Assembly (NCBI RefSeq): GCF_002933855.1
Contig: NZ_BFAQ01000019.1
Span: 38,763 to 102,762, forward strand
Direction: 5' to 3'
DNA length: 64,000 bases
Source: Vibrio penaeicida
Lineage (GTDB): Bacteria > Pseudomonadota > Gammaproteobacteria > Enterobacterales > Vibrionaceae
Numbering within the stretch: position 1 is the stretch's first letter; each line of letters begins with the position of its first letter. The position numbers and the translations under genes were made by a program. The notes under the pieces are model-generated. The model did no database searches. It had not been told where the DNA came from and saw only the letters and a program-made list of their open reading frames with translations. This document shows, piece after piece, positions 1 through 8,247 of the stretch.

Positions 1-1503
1 TATATCGAGCCCATCTTTGCTTTTTTTTACGTTGCCAAACAGAGTTAGGGGCGAAGAAAACTGCAAGGCTGGGCGCGTAAAGTCGAGCAGCACGAGCATG
101 TTGTTCTTCATGCTGTCGGAGATATACTGTGCAACTGGGTCGAGTAGCTCTTGATTTCCGGCAACAGCGTGGGCATCGGTAAGGATGGCAAGTTTCATTA
201 CGTTCTCTGCCGTCCCCTTTGTGATCCATCGAGTCACTGTACGTTGCCAATCACTTTGGCTATGAACCCAATCGGGGTTATTCACCATGACTTTACCGGG
301 GCAAAGAGGGTAGCCGAGTTGTTGTAGAGTATGGGTGAATCGTTCCATGACTTCTTGGCATTCCGGCCACTCAACGTCATCTTGCAGGATCAGTGCGTTG
401 TCTTGGTCGGTTTTGAGCACCTGTTCACCTCGTCCTTCAGATCCCAATACGATCAGGCAGCATTTATCGTGCATAGGCGTAGGAACAATGAGGTGGAAGG
501 CCTTCTCTATAATTTGCTCGTTGACTGCGGAGATAAGCTCCATGATGAAGCGAGTTCGAATGCCGTTATTGATTAGGCTTTCAACCAAATGTCGCTGCCT
601 ATTTGCTGCAAGGGCGAGCTCTTCAATGGATTGAGCACGGGCAATACTGAGAGATAAAACGTGTGAGTGTGTAGAGAAGCTAGACAGTATTTGTGTCATG
701 TCTAACATGCCAATGGGCTCACTGCCATTGCAAACCATAACACGCTTCATTCGTTGACGAGTCATGGTGATCATCGCGTTAAACAGGAAGTCCCCATCTT
801 CGATGTAATACACAGGAAAGGTTGCAATGGTGCCTACAGGCGTATCCAGTGGGTGGTCATTTAACATGACGGCATGCAGCATGTTGGTTCGCGTAATAAT
901 GCCAAATGGGTAAGGGGTTGAAGATTCAGCAAGCCTCGGATCGTGCTCTTCCAATCGCACTAATGCACTGTCGATTGAGTGCTCTTTCATGAGTTTCGTT
1001 ACGGCATTGAGTGGCTCATCGTGATCAAGAATCAGTACCGGATGATAAATGCTGTCATCGACTTTCGTGAGAATGAACTCCCCAAGATTTTGCTGCTTTT
1101 GTGCCGCTTCGACCAGTTCTTGCCGTTTAGACAGGTTGGAGTCGAAATAGGCAGAAAACTTCGGGTTGGTTTGGTACAGCTCGATAAAGACTTCACTTGG
1201 GAGCAAATAACTTAAGGTGTCTTCTAAGGCGATGTACTTGTGCTTAACGGTTCCTTCTAGCTGAGCGCGCACGTCAAACAAATCATCGTTCGCATAATGT
1301 GCGAAGATTTCTTGATCGTCCCCTGAGCGTTCTTCTACTCCACCTTTAATGAGGATGTGTAACGCTGTCCCCGTTTGGCCCGGCTTGAGTATGGTTTCAT
1401 TTTCGCGGTAATACGCAACATCTAAGGAAGCTCTTAGTCGTTCTTGTTCGTGCGTTGAAAGCCGATCAAAAGGAGCGGCGTTCATATTGAATTTATCCGG
1501 CAT
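1..1503 (-). CDS. cNMP-binding / CBS / DUF294 nucleotidyltransferase-like signalling protein (partial, C-terminus missing)
   Basis: The reverse strand is open from an ATG at 1503 (MPDKFNMNAAPFDRL) to the window edge, about 500 codons, so the C-terminus lies outside. From the N-terminus I see a cyclic-nucleotide-binding-like domain (about residues 10-130, with LKPGQTGTALHILIKGGVEE), a CBS pair (about 165-290), and a DUF294 nucleotidyltransferase-like domain with the motif GSEGRGEQ...TDQDNAL near residues 350-366. Proteins of this layout are cytosolic regulators related to the GlnD uridylyltransferase fold; substrates are not established. The gene is divergent from the MFS gene and lies close to crbS, and I recall such genes near acetate-metabolism loci in vibrios. 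An internal ATG at 1485 is an alternative start. Confidence 0.85.
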   Translation of the reverse strand, partial: MPDKFNMNAAPFDRLSTHEQERLRASLDVAYYRENETILKPGQTGTALHILIKGGVEERSGDDQEIFAHYANDDLFDVRAQLEGTVKHKYIALEDTLSYLLPSEVFIELYQTNPKFSAYFDSNLSKRQELVEAAQKQQNLGEFILTKVDDSIYHPVLILDHDEPLNAVTKLMKEHSIDSALVRLEEHDPRLAESSTPYPFGIITRTNMLHAVMLNDHPLDTPVGTIATFPVYYIEDGDFLFNAMITMTRQRMKRVMVCNGSEPIGMLDMTQILSSFSTHSHVLSLSIARAQSIEELALAANRQRHLVESLINNGIRTRFIMELISAVNEQIIEKAFHLIVPTPMHDKCCLIVLGSEGRGEQVLKTDQDNALILQDDVEWPECQEVMERFTHTLQQLGYPLCPGKVMVNNPDWVHSQSDWQRTVTRWITKGTAENVMKLAILTDAHAVAGNQELLDPVAQYISDSMKNNMLVLLDFTRPALQFSSPLTLFGNVKKSKDGLDI

Positions 1504-1819
1504 AGCTGAACAGCTCTAACACAATGACATTATCAATAGTGTTGGTAAAAAGTGGGATAAGCTCCAGACGACTTTGGTCTAATGGGTGCAGAGAACTTAG
1601 TTGTATCGGAGGAAATACGATTTAGCTGAATGCCAAATCGGAGATTTTTAATGGCGTCTATTTGGGTGGCTTAAATGATAGGTATTTGATAATAAAGCGC
1701 TTCATTTTTGTAAGGAGTGAACCGTTAAACAGGGAAGAAAAATCTCTCAAATTTTTCTCTTTTAGTTTGATGCGAAGTTGGGATAATGTCGCCCCGTTTC
1801 TTATTCAATTAGGTGTTTA
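1504..1819. other. Divergent intergenic region
   Basis: This gap of about 316 bp separates the divergent DUF294 and MFS genes. I see no open gene. An AT-rich stretch with a possible -10 element (GATAAT near 1782) and a TAGGTG Shine-Dalgarno-like sequence just before 1820 serve the MFS gene. No clear operator was recognised. Confidence 0.5.
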
Positions 1820-2968
1820 ATGCTCCGCAGTACCCCGTATGGCTGGATATCTCAGTATTTTGTCGGCTTCTTTTTCTCTTATGGCGTCCATTTGCCTTTT
1901 TGGGCAATTTGGTTTGCTTCACAAGATATTTCAGCGTCTGACATTGGTGTGCTGATCGGACTTGGACTGGCTTCTCGGTGTTTTGCCAATTTGGTGATTA
2001 CCCCACGGTTGCATAAAGTCGAGCACTTAATACCTGCCCTTCGTTGGCTCACATTGGCATCGATGCTCGCCATTGTTGCGCACCTATTTGTTGGGGGCGA
2101 CTTTTGGCTTCTAGCTGGGGCAACCATTCTATTTAACCTCTCTTGTGGCCCAGTGGTTCCATTGACCGATGCAATGGCGAACTATTACGCCCGCCTTAAG
2201 TTACTGGATTACGGCAGAACAAGGCTTTGGGGCTCCATCGCTTTTGTTGCGGGTTCGACAGTCGTAGGATATTTAGTGGCGATATACGGAGCGAGCGCCA
2301 TTATTTATACCGCGTTGGCAGGGCTTGCGGCTTCGATGCTACTAGTGATGCGTAACCCTGATGTGATGCCTGTTTCGGAAACGGAAGAAAGCAAGGAAAG
2401 ACCAAAACTGACGGCGATTTTGAAAGACTCGTCCGTGGTTCGCTTTCTGGTTTTAGCGTCGCTAATTCAGGGTAGCCATGCCGCTTACTATGCCTTTAGT
2501 TCGCTGCATTGGAAGTCCTCGGGGATTTCGGCAGATATCATTGGCTATCTGTGGAGTTTAGGGGTAATTGCTGAAATTTCCGTATTTGCGTTCAGTAAAC
2601 GCATGTTCATGGGGTGGTCGCTTCGACTGTTATTTGTTGTGGCGTCTGTTGGTGTATTTGTCCGGTGGGGGCTAACAGCATCCACTACGGATATTTGGGC
2701 ACTGATCATGGTTCAACTTCTCCATGGGGTGACGTTTGCTATGGCACATATTGCTGCGATTCAATTCATTCAAAAGCAGAGCCAAAACAAAATGGTGCCC
2801 TTGCAAGCGCTGTACAATGCGATTCCGCTTGGTGCATTCATAGCATTAATGACAACTCTCAGTGGTTGGGGTTATGAGAAGTGGGGTGCGAATGTGTTCT
2901 GGATGATGGCCGCTATGGGTATCATTGCCATTTTTATACGAGTAGATTCGAAGAAATCAGTGCAGTAG
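1820..2968 (+). CDS. MFS permease, HcaT-like (phenylpropionate-transporter family)
   Basis: This is a 382-residue protein with about twelve hydrophobic segments. Its opening (GWISQYFVGFFFSYGVHLPFW) resembles the HcaT / MFS_1-like family, whose E. coli member has about 379 residues and imports 3-phenylpropionate. The conserved RLWGSIAFVAG motif after the fourth segment is typical of that family. The substrate here is not evident: no hca catabolic genes are in the window, and vibrio homologues are annotated only by similarity. The ATG is preceded by TAGGTG at a suitable distance. The gene reads toward crbS, separated from it by a structured repeat, so co-transcription is possible but unproven. 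Confidence 0.85.
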   Translation: MLRSTPYGWISQYFVGFFFSYGVHLPFWAIWFASQDISASDIGVLIGLGLASRCFANLVITPRLHKVEHLIPALRWLTLASMLAIVAHLFVGGDFWLLAGATILFNLSCGPVVPLTDAMANYYARLKLLDYGRTRLWGSIAFVAGSTVVGYLVAIYGASAIIYTALAGLAASMLLVMRNPDVMPVSETEESKERPKLTAILKDSSVVRFLVLASLIQGSHAAYYAFSSLHWKSSGISADIIGYLWSLGVIAEISVFAFSKRMFMGWSLRLLFVVASVGVFVRWGLTASTTDIWALIMVQLLHGVTFAMAHIAAIQFIQKQSQNKMVPLQALYNAIPLGAFIALMTTLSGWGYEKWGANVFWMMAAMGIIAIFIRVDSKKSVQ

Positions 2969-3032
2969 CACAATTTCAAAGCGAACCGTTTGAGATTAAA
3001 AATGAGACAACGTTAAATGAAAACCAGAGCAC

Positions 3033-3297
3033 ATATTCAAGCCACCTCAAGATGCTTGTTTCAGAGCTCTATCTTCTGTTTCATTTTTAGTCGCCACATA
3101 CGCGGTGGGACGAGCGCTATTTTTTCGCTTCTGGGCGATGAAATAGGACAGAAGATAGGCTCCCCAAGGCGAGTTTACTTGGCTTTCATACTGCGTTATC
3201 GATCTTCGATTTAGAACCACTAGATCTTCAAATCGATGCCTTGCCTGAAAACCAAGTAATTCTCGCTGAATTCACCATATTGAGGCAGATTGAATAT
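3033..3297 (+). repeat. MITE-like structured repeat, copy A
   Basis: This element of about 265 bp lies between the MFS gene and crbS and has imperfect terminal inverted repeats (ATATTCAAGCCACCTCAAG at the left, ending TTGAATAT at the right). The same element occurs at 22339-22595 in inverse orientation. Shared blocks include CAGAGCTCTATC, GATAGGCTCCC, a GCGTTATCGAT block, GATTTAGAACCACTA and GCCTTGCCT. The right half can fold into a long imperfect hairpin capped by GATTTAG-AACCA-CTAGATC. It encodes no transposase, so any mobility would need help in trans. Confidence 0.8.
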
Positions 3298-3332
3298 AGC
3301 TCTGGTTTTTTGCGTTACAAGGAAAGTTATTG

Positions 3333-6300
3333 ATGCAAGGTTGGATTGTCATCCCCGTTTCATTGACCTATCTCGGTCTGTTGTTCTTTATTGCTTGGTA
3401 TGGCGATCGCCGTGTGAAATGGCTGTCACGCTGGCGTCCTTGGATCTACAGTTTGTCGATTGCGGTGTACTGTACCTCATGGACTTTCTACGGAACGGTA
3501 GGGCAAGCAAGCAGTAACCCCTGGTCTTTCATTCCCATCTATGTCGCTCCGATTCTCGTCTTCACTGTTGGCTGGCGCTTGCTCGCACGGTTGATTCTTA
3601 TCGCTAAACGCGAACACATTACGTCTATTGCCGATTTTATCGCTGCTCGATACGGAAAATCGCAAGGTTTGGCAGTCACGATCACCATTATTGCTGTGGT
3701 GGGGATTCTGCCATATATCGCCCTTCAGCTCCGTGGAATTACCATGGGGCTTGAGCTGGTTGCGCCCAATTTAACCGAAGACTTGGGCTATCAAGACGCC
3801 AATATTTCTTGGTTTGTGGTGTTAGCGTTGGCCATGTTCACCATGCTCTTTGGAACAAGGCACATAGACAATACCGAGCACCACCGTGGCATGATGATGG
3901 CCGTCGCATTTGAGTCCATCGTTAAGCTGGTGGCTTTTCTAACTGTGGGCTGCTTTATTGCTTATGTTGCTTTGCATACGCCCGAGCTCGACTTAATGGC
4001 GATTGCCAGCGAAACCTACGAATCACCGAATGTTCCAACGCTCGTGATTCACACCATATTAACCATGGCTGCCATTATTTGTTTGCCGCGACAGTTTCAT
4101 ACCATGGTAGTAGAAAACGAAAAAGCGAAAGATCTTTACACCGCGCGATGGCTGTTTCCGGTTTACTTAGTATTGATGGGGCTGTTTGTATTGCCAATTG
4201 CATGGGCAGGACAGGGCTTATTGACAGGCGTTTCACCTGACTCTTACGTTATCAGCTTGCCTCTCTCTATGGGGGCAGAAAACATAGCGTTGCTGGCTTT
4301 CTTGGGTGGCACCTCTGCGGCATCGGGCATGGTTATCGTGTCGACGATCGCGTTAGCCATCATGGTCTCAAATGATTTGGTTTTGCCGCTCATTCTAAGA
4401 AGAATGAAGCTTGCCGAGCGAACTCATACCCATTTCTCCGGTATGTTATTGAATATCCGCCGAGGGCTAATTCTCTTACTGCTGGCAGGAGCATGGGCAT
4501 TTTACCAAGTGCTTGGCAGCATCAGTTCGTTGTCGGTTATTGGGTTGCTTTCGTTTGCCGCTATCGCACAATTTGCGCCGTCATTGATAGGCGGCATGTA
4601 TTGGCGAGAAGGCAATCGGAAAGGGGTATATGTCGGGTTATTTGCTGGTTTTACCGTGTGGCTTATCACCCTAATGAGTCAAACGGAGATGCTGGCTGGC
4701 AGTGCCGACAGTAACTTTCTACTGTGGATCGTTACCCCACCAGATGTGCTGTCGAACCTATCGCTGTCTATGTCGGACTGGGGTATGTTTCTGAGTGTGT
4801 TGCTGAACACTTTCTTCTATATTGCAGTATCTCTATTTACCCGCTCTAGCCTAAGTGAGCGTTTACAGTCGGCAGCGTTTGTTGGAACACCGTTACCAGA
4901 AAGTGAAAATGTCAGCTTGTATCAAAGCCGAGTGACCGTGGCAGAATTAGAGATGCTGGCGTCTCGATTCGTTGGACGAAGCCGTGCCCGTGCTGCCTTT
5001 CGAAATTTCTGGAATCAGCAAGGTGGCGACATGTTACCTAATCAGCAAGCTTCGTCAGCCCTCATTCGCCACACTGAGCGGGTTCTGGCTGGAGTATTTG
5101 GTGCTTCTTCCGCTAAGTTAGTCCTTACTTCTGCGCTTCAAGGCAGAAATATGCAGTTAGAAGAAGTCGCGACCATCGTTGATGAAGCTTCTGAGCTGTA
5201 TGACTTTAGCCGAGGGTTACTACAAGGTGCGATTGAACATATTAGCCAAGGCATTACCGTGGTGGATAAGCAGCTTAGGCTGGTGGCGTGGAATCAGCGG
5301 TATTTAGAGCTATTCGACTTTCCTACGGGGCTTATTCAGGTCGGTCGCCCCATTGCCGATGTGATTCGTCACAATGCTCAGCAAGGGCTATGTGGCCCCG
5401 GCGACCCTGAAGATCACGTAAAACGACGCGTTGAGCACCTCGTACGCGGAACCAAGCACACTTCTTCTCGAATTCGGCCTGATGGTCGTTTTATAGAGGT
5501 GCAAGGTAACCCAATGCCGGGCGGTGGCTTTGTGATGAGTTTTACGGATATCACCGTATTCCATGAAGCAGAAAAGGCGTTGAAAGAAGCGAACGAAAAT
5601 CTGGAATCACGTGTGCATGAGCGAACCATTGAGCTAGAACGGTTGAATAAGCGCTTGGTCTCCGCCACTCAAAGCGCGGAGTCTGAATCGCATTCCAAGA
5701 GCCGATTCTTAGCCGCGGTCAGCCATGATTTGATGCAGCCGTTGAATGCGGCGCGGCTCTTCGCTTCGTCTCTTTCTGAAACCGCCAAAGATGACGATAC
5801 GAAAAAGTTCTCTCACCACATCGAGAGTGCACTTGGCGCAGCGGAAGAGCTGATTGGTGATTTGTTGGATATTTCTCGATTGGAGTCGGGGAAATTAGAA
5901 ACCAATGTTCATGCATTTTCCTTAAACGACGTGCTCGATAATTTGGATGCCGAGTTCAGCGCGTTAGCCAAACAGCAAGGCATCGATTTTAAAATGGTGC
6001 CTTCTAATTTGCTGGCGCAGTCCGACCCGAAGCTATTACGCCGAGTGCTGCAAAACTTCCTCACTAACGCCTTCCGCTATAACCCAAAAGGCAAGGTACT
6101 ACTGGGGGCTCGCCGAGTGGGAAAGCAAGTTCGAATAGAGGTTTGGGACAATGGCGTAGGTATTCCAGAAGATAAACAAGCCGCTATTTTTGAAGAGTTT
6201 ACGCGCGTAGAGGTGGGGCACAGCGATCAAGGCTTGGGGCTAGGGCTTGCGATAGCAAAAGGCATCGCCCGTGTACTTGGGCATGAGATCTCGCTAAGGT

Positions 6301-6764
6301 CTTGGCATGGGCAAGGCACCGTTTTTTCAGTGGCATTAAACCGAAGTGCTCAAATTGAACCTCAAGCAGTGATATCAGCGCCAGCCAATACCAGTGATGT
6401 GGCTGGAATGAAGGTTCTTTGTGTTGATAACGAAGCGGACATCTTAGTCGGAATGCAAGAGCTACTGGAGCGTTGGGGCTGCGACGTGAAAGTGGCAGAA
6501 GATCTGGTGCAAAGCTTAAAAGCACTCGAAAACGATTGGGCACCGGAAGTGATTTTCTCCGACTATCGCTTAGATCATGGCAGAACGGGATTAGAAGTTT
6601 TGCAGCAATGCCGACTCAGATTGGGTGACAGCTTTGAAGGGGTAATCATCAGTGCCGATCGAACCGACGATATGTTGGACGCCATTCAATCCAATGGATT
6701 CAGTTTTATCGCCAAACCAGTGAAGCCATTGAAGTTAAGAGCGGTGTTGAATCGGGTCAGTTGA
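3333..6764 (+). CDS. crbS: Hybrid sensor histidine kinase fused to a sodium:solute symporter domain (acetate-switch sensor CrbS)
   Basis: This inner-membrane kinase has 1143 residues from the ATG at 3333, which follows an AAGGAAAG Shine-Dalgarno; a TTG one codon upstream is less likely. Domains in order: SLC5/SSS-type symporter with about 13 membrane segments (residues 1-490), a linker in the position of the STAC domain (about 520-600), PAS (about 640-745), a coiled segment, HisKA with phosphoacceptor His798 in AVSHDLMQPLNAAR, HATPase_c (DNGVGIPE and GLGLGLAI), and a C-terminal receiver with Asp1077 in FSDYRLDHGRTG. This matches CrbS, which with CrbR activates acetyl-CoA synthetase expression in V. 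cholerae. The cognate crbR is at 10463-11098. A bidirectional terminator follows the stop codon. Confidence 0.93.
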   Translation: MQGWIVIPVSLTYLGLLFFIAWYGDRRVKWLSRWRPWIYSLSIAVYCTSWTFYGTVGQASSNPWSFIPIYVAPILVFTVGWRLLARLILIAKREHITSIADFIAARYGKSQGLAVTITIIAVVGILPYIALQLRGITMGLELVAPNLTEDLGYQDANISWFVVLALAMFTMLFGTRHIDNTEHHRGMMMAVAFESIVKLVAFLTVGCFIAYVALHTPELDLMAIASETYESPNVPTLVIHTILTMAAIICLPRQFHTMVVENEKAKDLYTARWLFPVYLVLMGLFVLPIAWAGQGLLTGVSPDSYVISLPLSMGAENIALLAFLGGTSAASGMVIVSTIALAIMVSNDLVLPLILRRMKLAERTHTHFSGMLLNIRRGLILLLLAGAWAFYQVLGSISSLSVIGLLSFAAIAQFAPSLIGGMYWREGNRKGVYVGLFAGFTVWLITLMSQTEMLAGSADSNFLLWIVTPPDVLSNLSLSMSDWGMFLSVLLNTFFYIAVSLFTRSSLSERLQSAAFVGTPLPESENVSLYQSRVTVAELEMLASRFVGRSRARAAFRNFWNQQGGDMLPNQQASSALIRHTERVLAGVFGASSAKLVLTSALQGRNMQLEEVATIVDEASELYDFSRGLLQGAIEHISQGITVVDKQLRLVAWNQRYLELFDFPTGLIQVGRPIADVIRHNAQQGLCGPGDPEDHVKRRVEHLVRGTKHTSSRIRPDGRFIEVQGNPMPGGGFVMSFTDITVFHEAEKALKEANENLESRVHERTIELERLNKRLVSATQSAESESHSKSRFLAAVSHDLMQPLNAARLFASSLSETAKDDDTKKFSHHIESALGAAEELIGDLLDISRLESGKLETNVHAFSLNDVLDNLDAEFSALAKQQGIDFKMVPSNLLAQSDPKLLRRVLQNFLTNAFRYNPKGKVLLGARRVGKQVRIEVWDNGVGIPEDKQAAIFEEFTRVEVGHSDQGLGLGLAIAKGIARVLGHEISLRSWHGQGTVFSVALNRSAQIEPQAVISAPANTSDVAGMKVLCVDNEADILVGMQELLERWGCDVKVAEDLVQSLKALENDWAPEVIFSDYRLDHGRTGLEVLQQCRLRLGDSFEGVIISADRTDDMLDAIQSNGFSFIAKPVKPLKLRAVLNRVS

Positions 6765-6790
6765 AAAGAGCGCCGTTTGGCGCTCTTTTA
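6765..6790. terminator. Bidirectional intrinsic terminator
   Basis: AAAGAGCGCC-GTTT-GGCGCTCTTT is a strong GC stem flanked by A- and T-runs. It sits between the convergent crbS and outer-membrane-protein genes and can serve both. Confidence 0.9.
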
Positions 6791-6794
6791 ACAA

Positions 6795-7397
6795 TTAGAA
6801 CTTGTAGCCGATACCTGCGTAGAGGGAATTTAAGTCTATCGTTATATTGTTAAATTCTGCGCTAGTACTCTTGTAGCCTACTCGAGCAGTTACACCATTG
6901 TGGTGCTGGTAGCCACCTTCAATACCATAAACAAACCCATTTTCGCTTGAAGACTTAACTGCAATCTTACTGTTTAGATCCAAGTTTAGAGTGTATGAAC
7001 CGTATCCAAGCGTAGCGCCCATGTAAATATTGTCACTAACATAATACTTTGGCTTGAAGTTAAGCGCAGTACTTGTGAAGTAAGCTTCTGCTGCGTAGTT
7101 AGAAACTGTTTTGTAGTTACCCCAATTGTAATATTCTAGTTCTGCAGCAACATTAATTTTGTCGTTAGCATTGAATTCGTAACCAAGATTGAAACCTGAT
7201 GCAATATCTAGGTCAGAGTTTAGAAGGTCATCACTACTGACTGAGTCGCCTTTAGCAGACGATTTACCGGAAAACCCCAAATCCAAACCAATGTAAAAGC
7301 CTTCTGTTTTTACTGACGTTGGCGCTTTGTCTTCTTGAGCTTGTGCTGGAAGGGCGATAGCTAGAGATAGCGCGCTAAGTAGAATTGTTTTATTCAC
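6795..7397 (-). CDS. Small outer-membrane beta-barrel protein
   Basis: This is a 200-residue protein with a signal peptide (MNKTILLSALSLAIALPAQA, cleavage expected after residue 20). The mature part of about 180 residues alternates hydrophobic and polar residues and ends in the aromatic GIGYKF expected of proteins inserted by the BAM complex. Glycine- and tyrosine-rich strands (FYIGLDLGFSG, NLGYEFN, MGATLGYGSYTLNL, YGIEGGYQ) fit an eight-stranded barrel of the OmpA-transmembrane / OmpX type. I see no periplasmic OmpA-like domain. Attachment, adhesion or small-molecule passage are all possible, and the sequence does not decide. The upstream region is AT-rich and the gene has its own terminator. 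Confidence 0.8.
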   Translation of the reverse strand: MNKTILLSALSLAIALPAQAQEDKAPTSVKTEGFYIGLDLGFSGKSSAKGDSVSSDDLLNSDLDIASGFNLGYEFNANDKINVAAELEYYNWGNYKTVSNYAAEAYFTSTALNFKPKYYVSDNIYMGATLGYGSYTLNLDLNSKIAVKSSSENGFVYGIEGGYQHHNGVTARVGYKSTSAEFNNITIDLNSLYAGIGYKF

Positions 7398-7545
7398 TTT
7401 TATAATTTCCTGATTGATATATCTATTTTTTCGCGCGCATTATTATTTCTAATTCATATAGTTATCAATGGACAAATTGTTAATATTTATTAATGGTTGG
7501 CTATTTTATAATATCTAGGAGATTATCCTGATTGAGCTGAAATAG

Positions 7546-7570
7546 AAAAACCGTCAGATTGACGGTTTTT
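7546..7570 (-). terminator. Intrinsic terminator
   Basis: AAAAACCGTCA-GAT-TGACGGTTTTT lies downstream of the 7672-8154 gene on the minus strand and has a U-run in that direction. The rest of the 7398-7671 gap is AT-rich and holds nothing else I recognise. Confidence 0.85.
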
Positions 7571-7671
7571 GGGGGAGTTTTAATGTTGTTTAGGGCTGAA
7601 TTTCGCTAATCGATCTACCGTGCAAAATTCAGATTAAGTCGTTTCTTGAGTGAATTTTTCTCTTCAATAAG

Positions 7672-8154
7672 CTATTTGTCTTCAGTAAACAGCGTCTCGT
7701 AAACCACGAATTGGGTGTTTGCTTCACCGTAATATAATGTGTCGCCAGATTGAAACACCATCAGCAACTTGCTTTCTTCATTCTGAGGAGCATTAACGGT
7801 TAAGTGCCAGTTTTTCGCATCGATTTTACGCATTTTTGATGGAATACGTTTATCGTCAGGGGAGTCTGCTATTGCGATCTTTGCGCCCTCTAAAGGTAAA
7901 TCCGCTTTTAAAGTTAACGTTAATTGACCATCTTTAATCCCTTCCGAGCGAAACTGAACTTTAAAATCTCCATTTTCCATATTGCATAATCCGCTGGTGT
8001 AGCGGCAATTGGATTTGCTTGCCAGTTTATAAGATTCCCCTTCTTTGGCTGCATGCGGAGTCTCGCTTATTGCTGCATCCGTACCGAAATACGCAATAAT
8101 GGCAAGAATAGGGGCGATGAGCATGGCAATAATAAAGTGTTTGTTTTTAAACAT
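7672..8154 (-). CDS. Conserved hypothetical membrane-anchored periplasmic protein
   Basis: I do not recognise a named family. The 160-residue product begins with a short basic N-terminus and one hydrophobic segment (about residues 6-24, FIIAMLIAPILAIIAYFG), acting as a signal anchor or uncleaved signal. The remaining 135 residues are hydrophilic and beta-rich (FKVQFRSEGI, LTLTLKADLPLEGAKIAI, WHLTVNAP, KLLMVFQSGDTLYYGE), like a single periplasmic beta-sandwich. Two cysteines (CRYTSGLC) could form a disulfide. It lies directly downstream of the Na+:solute symporter, with a strong terminator between, so it is probably transcribed separately. Confidence 0.7.
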   Translation of the reverse strand: MFKNKHFIIAMLIAPILAIIAYFGTDAAISETPHAAKEGESYKLASKSNCRYTSGLCNMENGDFKVQFRSEGIKDGQLTLTLKADLPLEGAKIAIADSPDDKRIPSKMRKIDAKNWHLTVNAPQNEESKLLMVFQSGDTLYYGEANTQFVVYETLFTEDK

Positions 8155-8205
8155 GTTTGGGCTTCTTCCTGCTGACTTTTATCTAAAATGCCTCAGATGA
8201 GGAGA

Positions 8206-8232
8206 TAAAAAAAGCCCCTGTCGGGGCTTTTG
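8206..8232 (-). terminator. Intrinsic terminator of the symporter operon
   Basis: AAAAAAAGCCCC-TG-T-CGGGGCTTTT forms a GC-rich stem. Read on the minus strand it ends the symporter transcript with a long U-run. Confidence 0.9.
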
Positions 8233-8247
8233 TGGCGTGTGTTTTAA

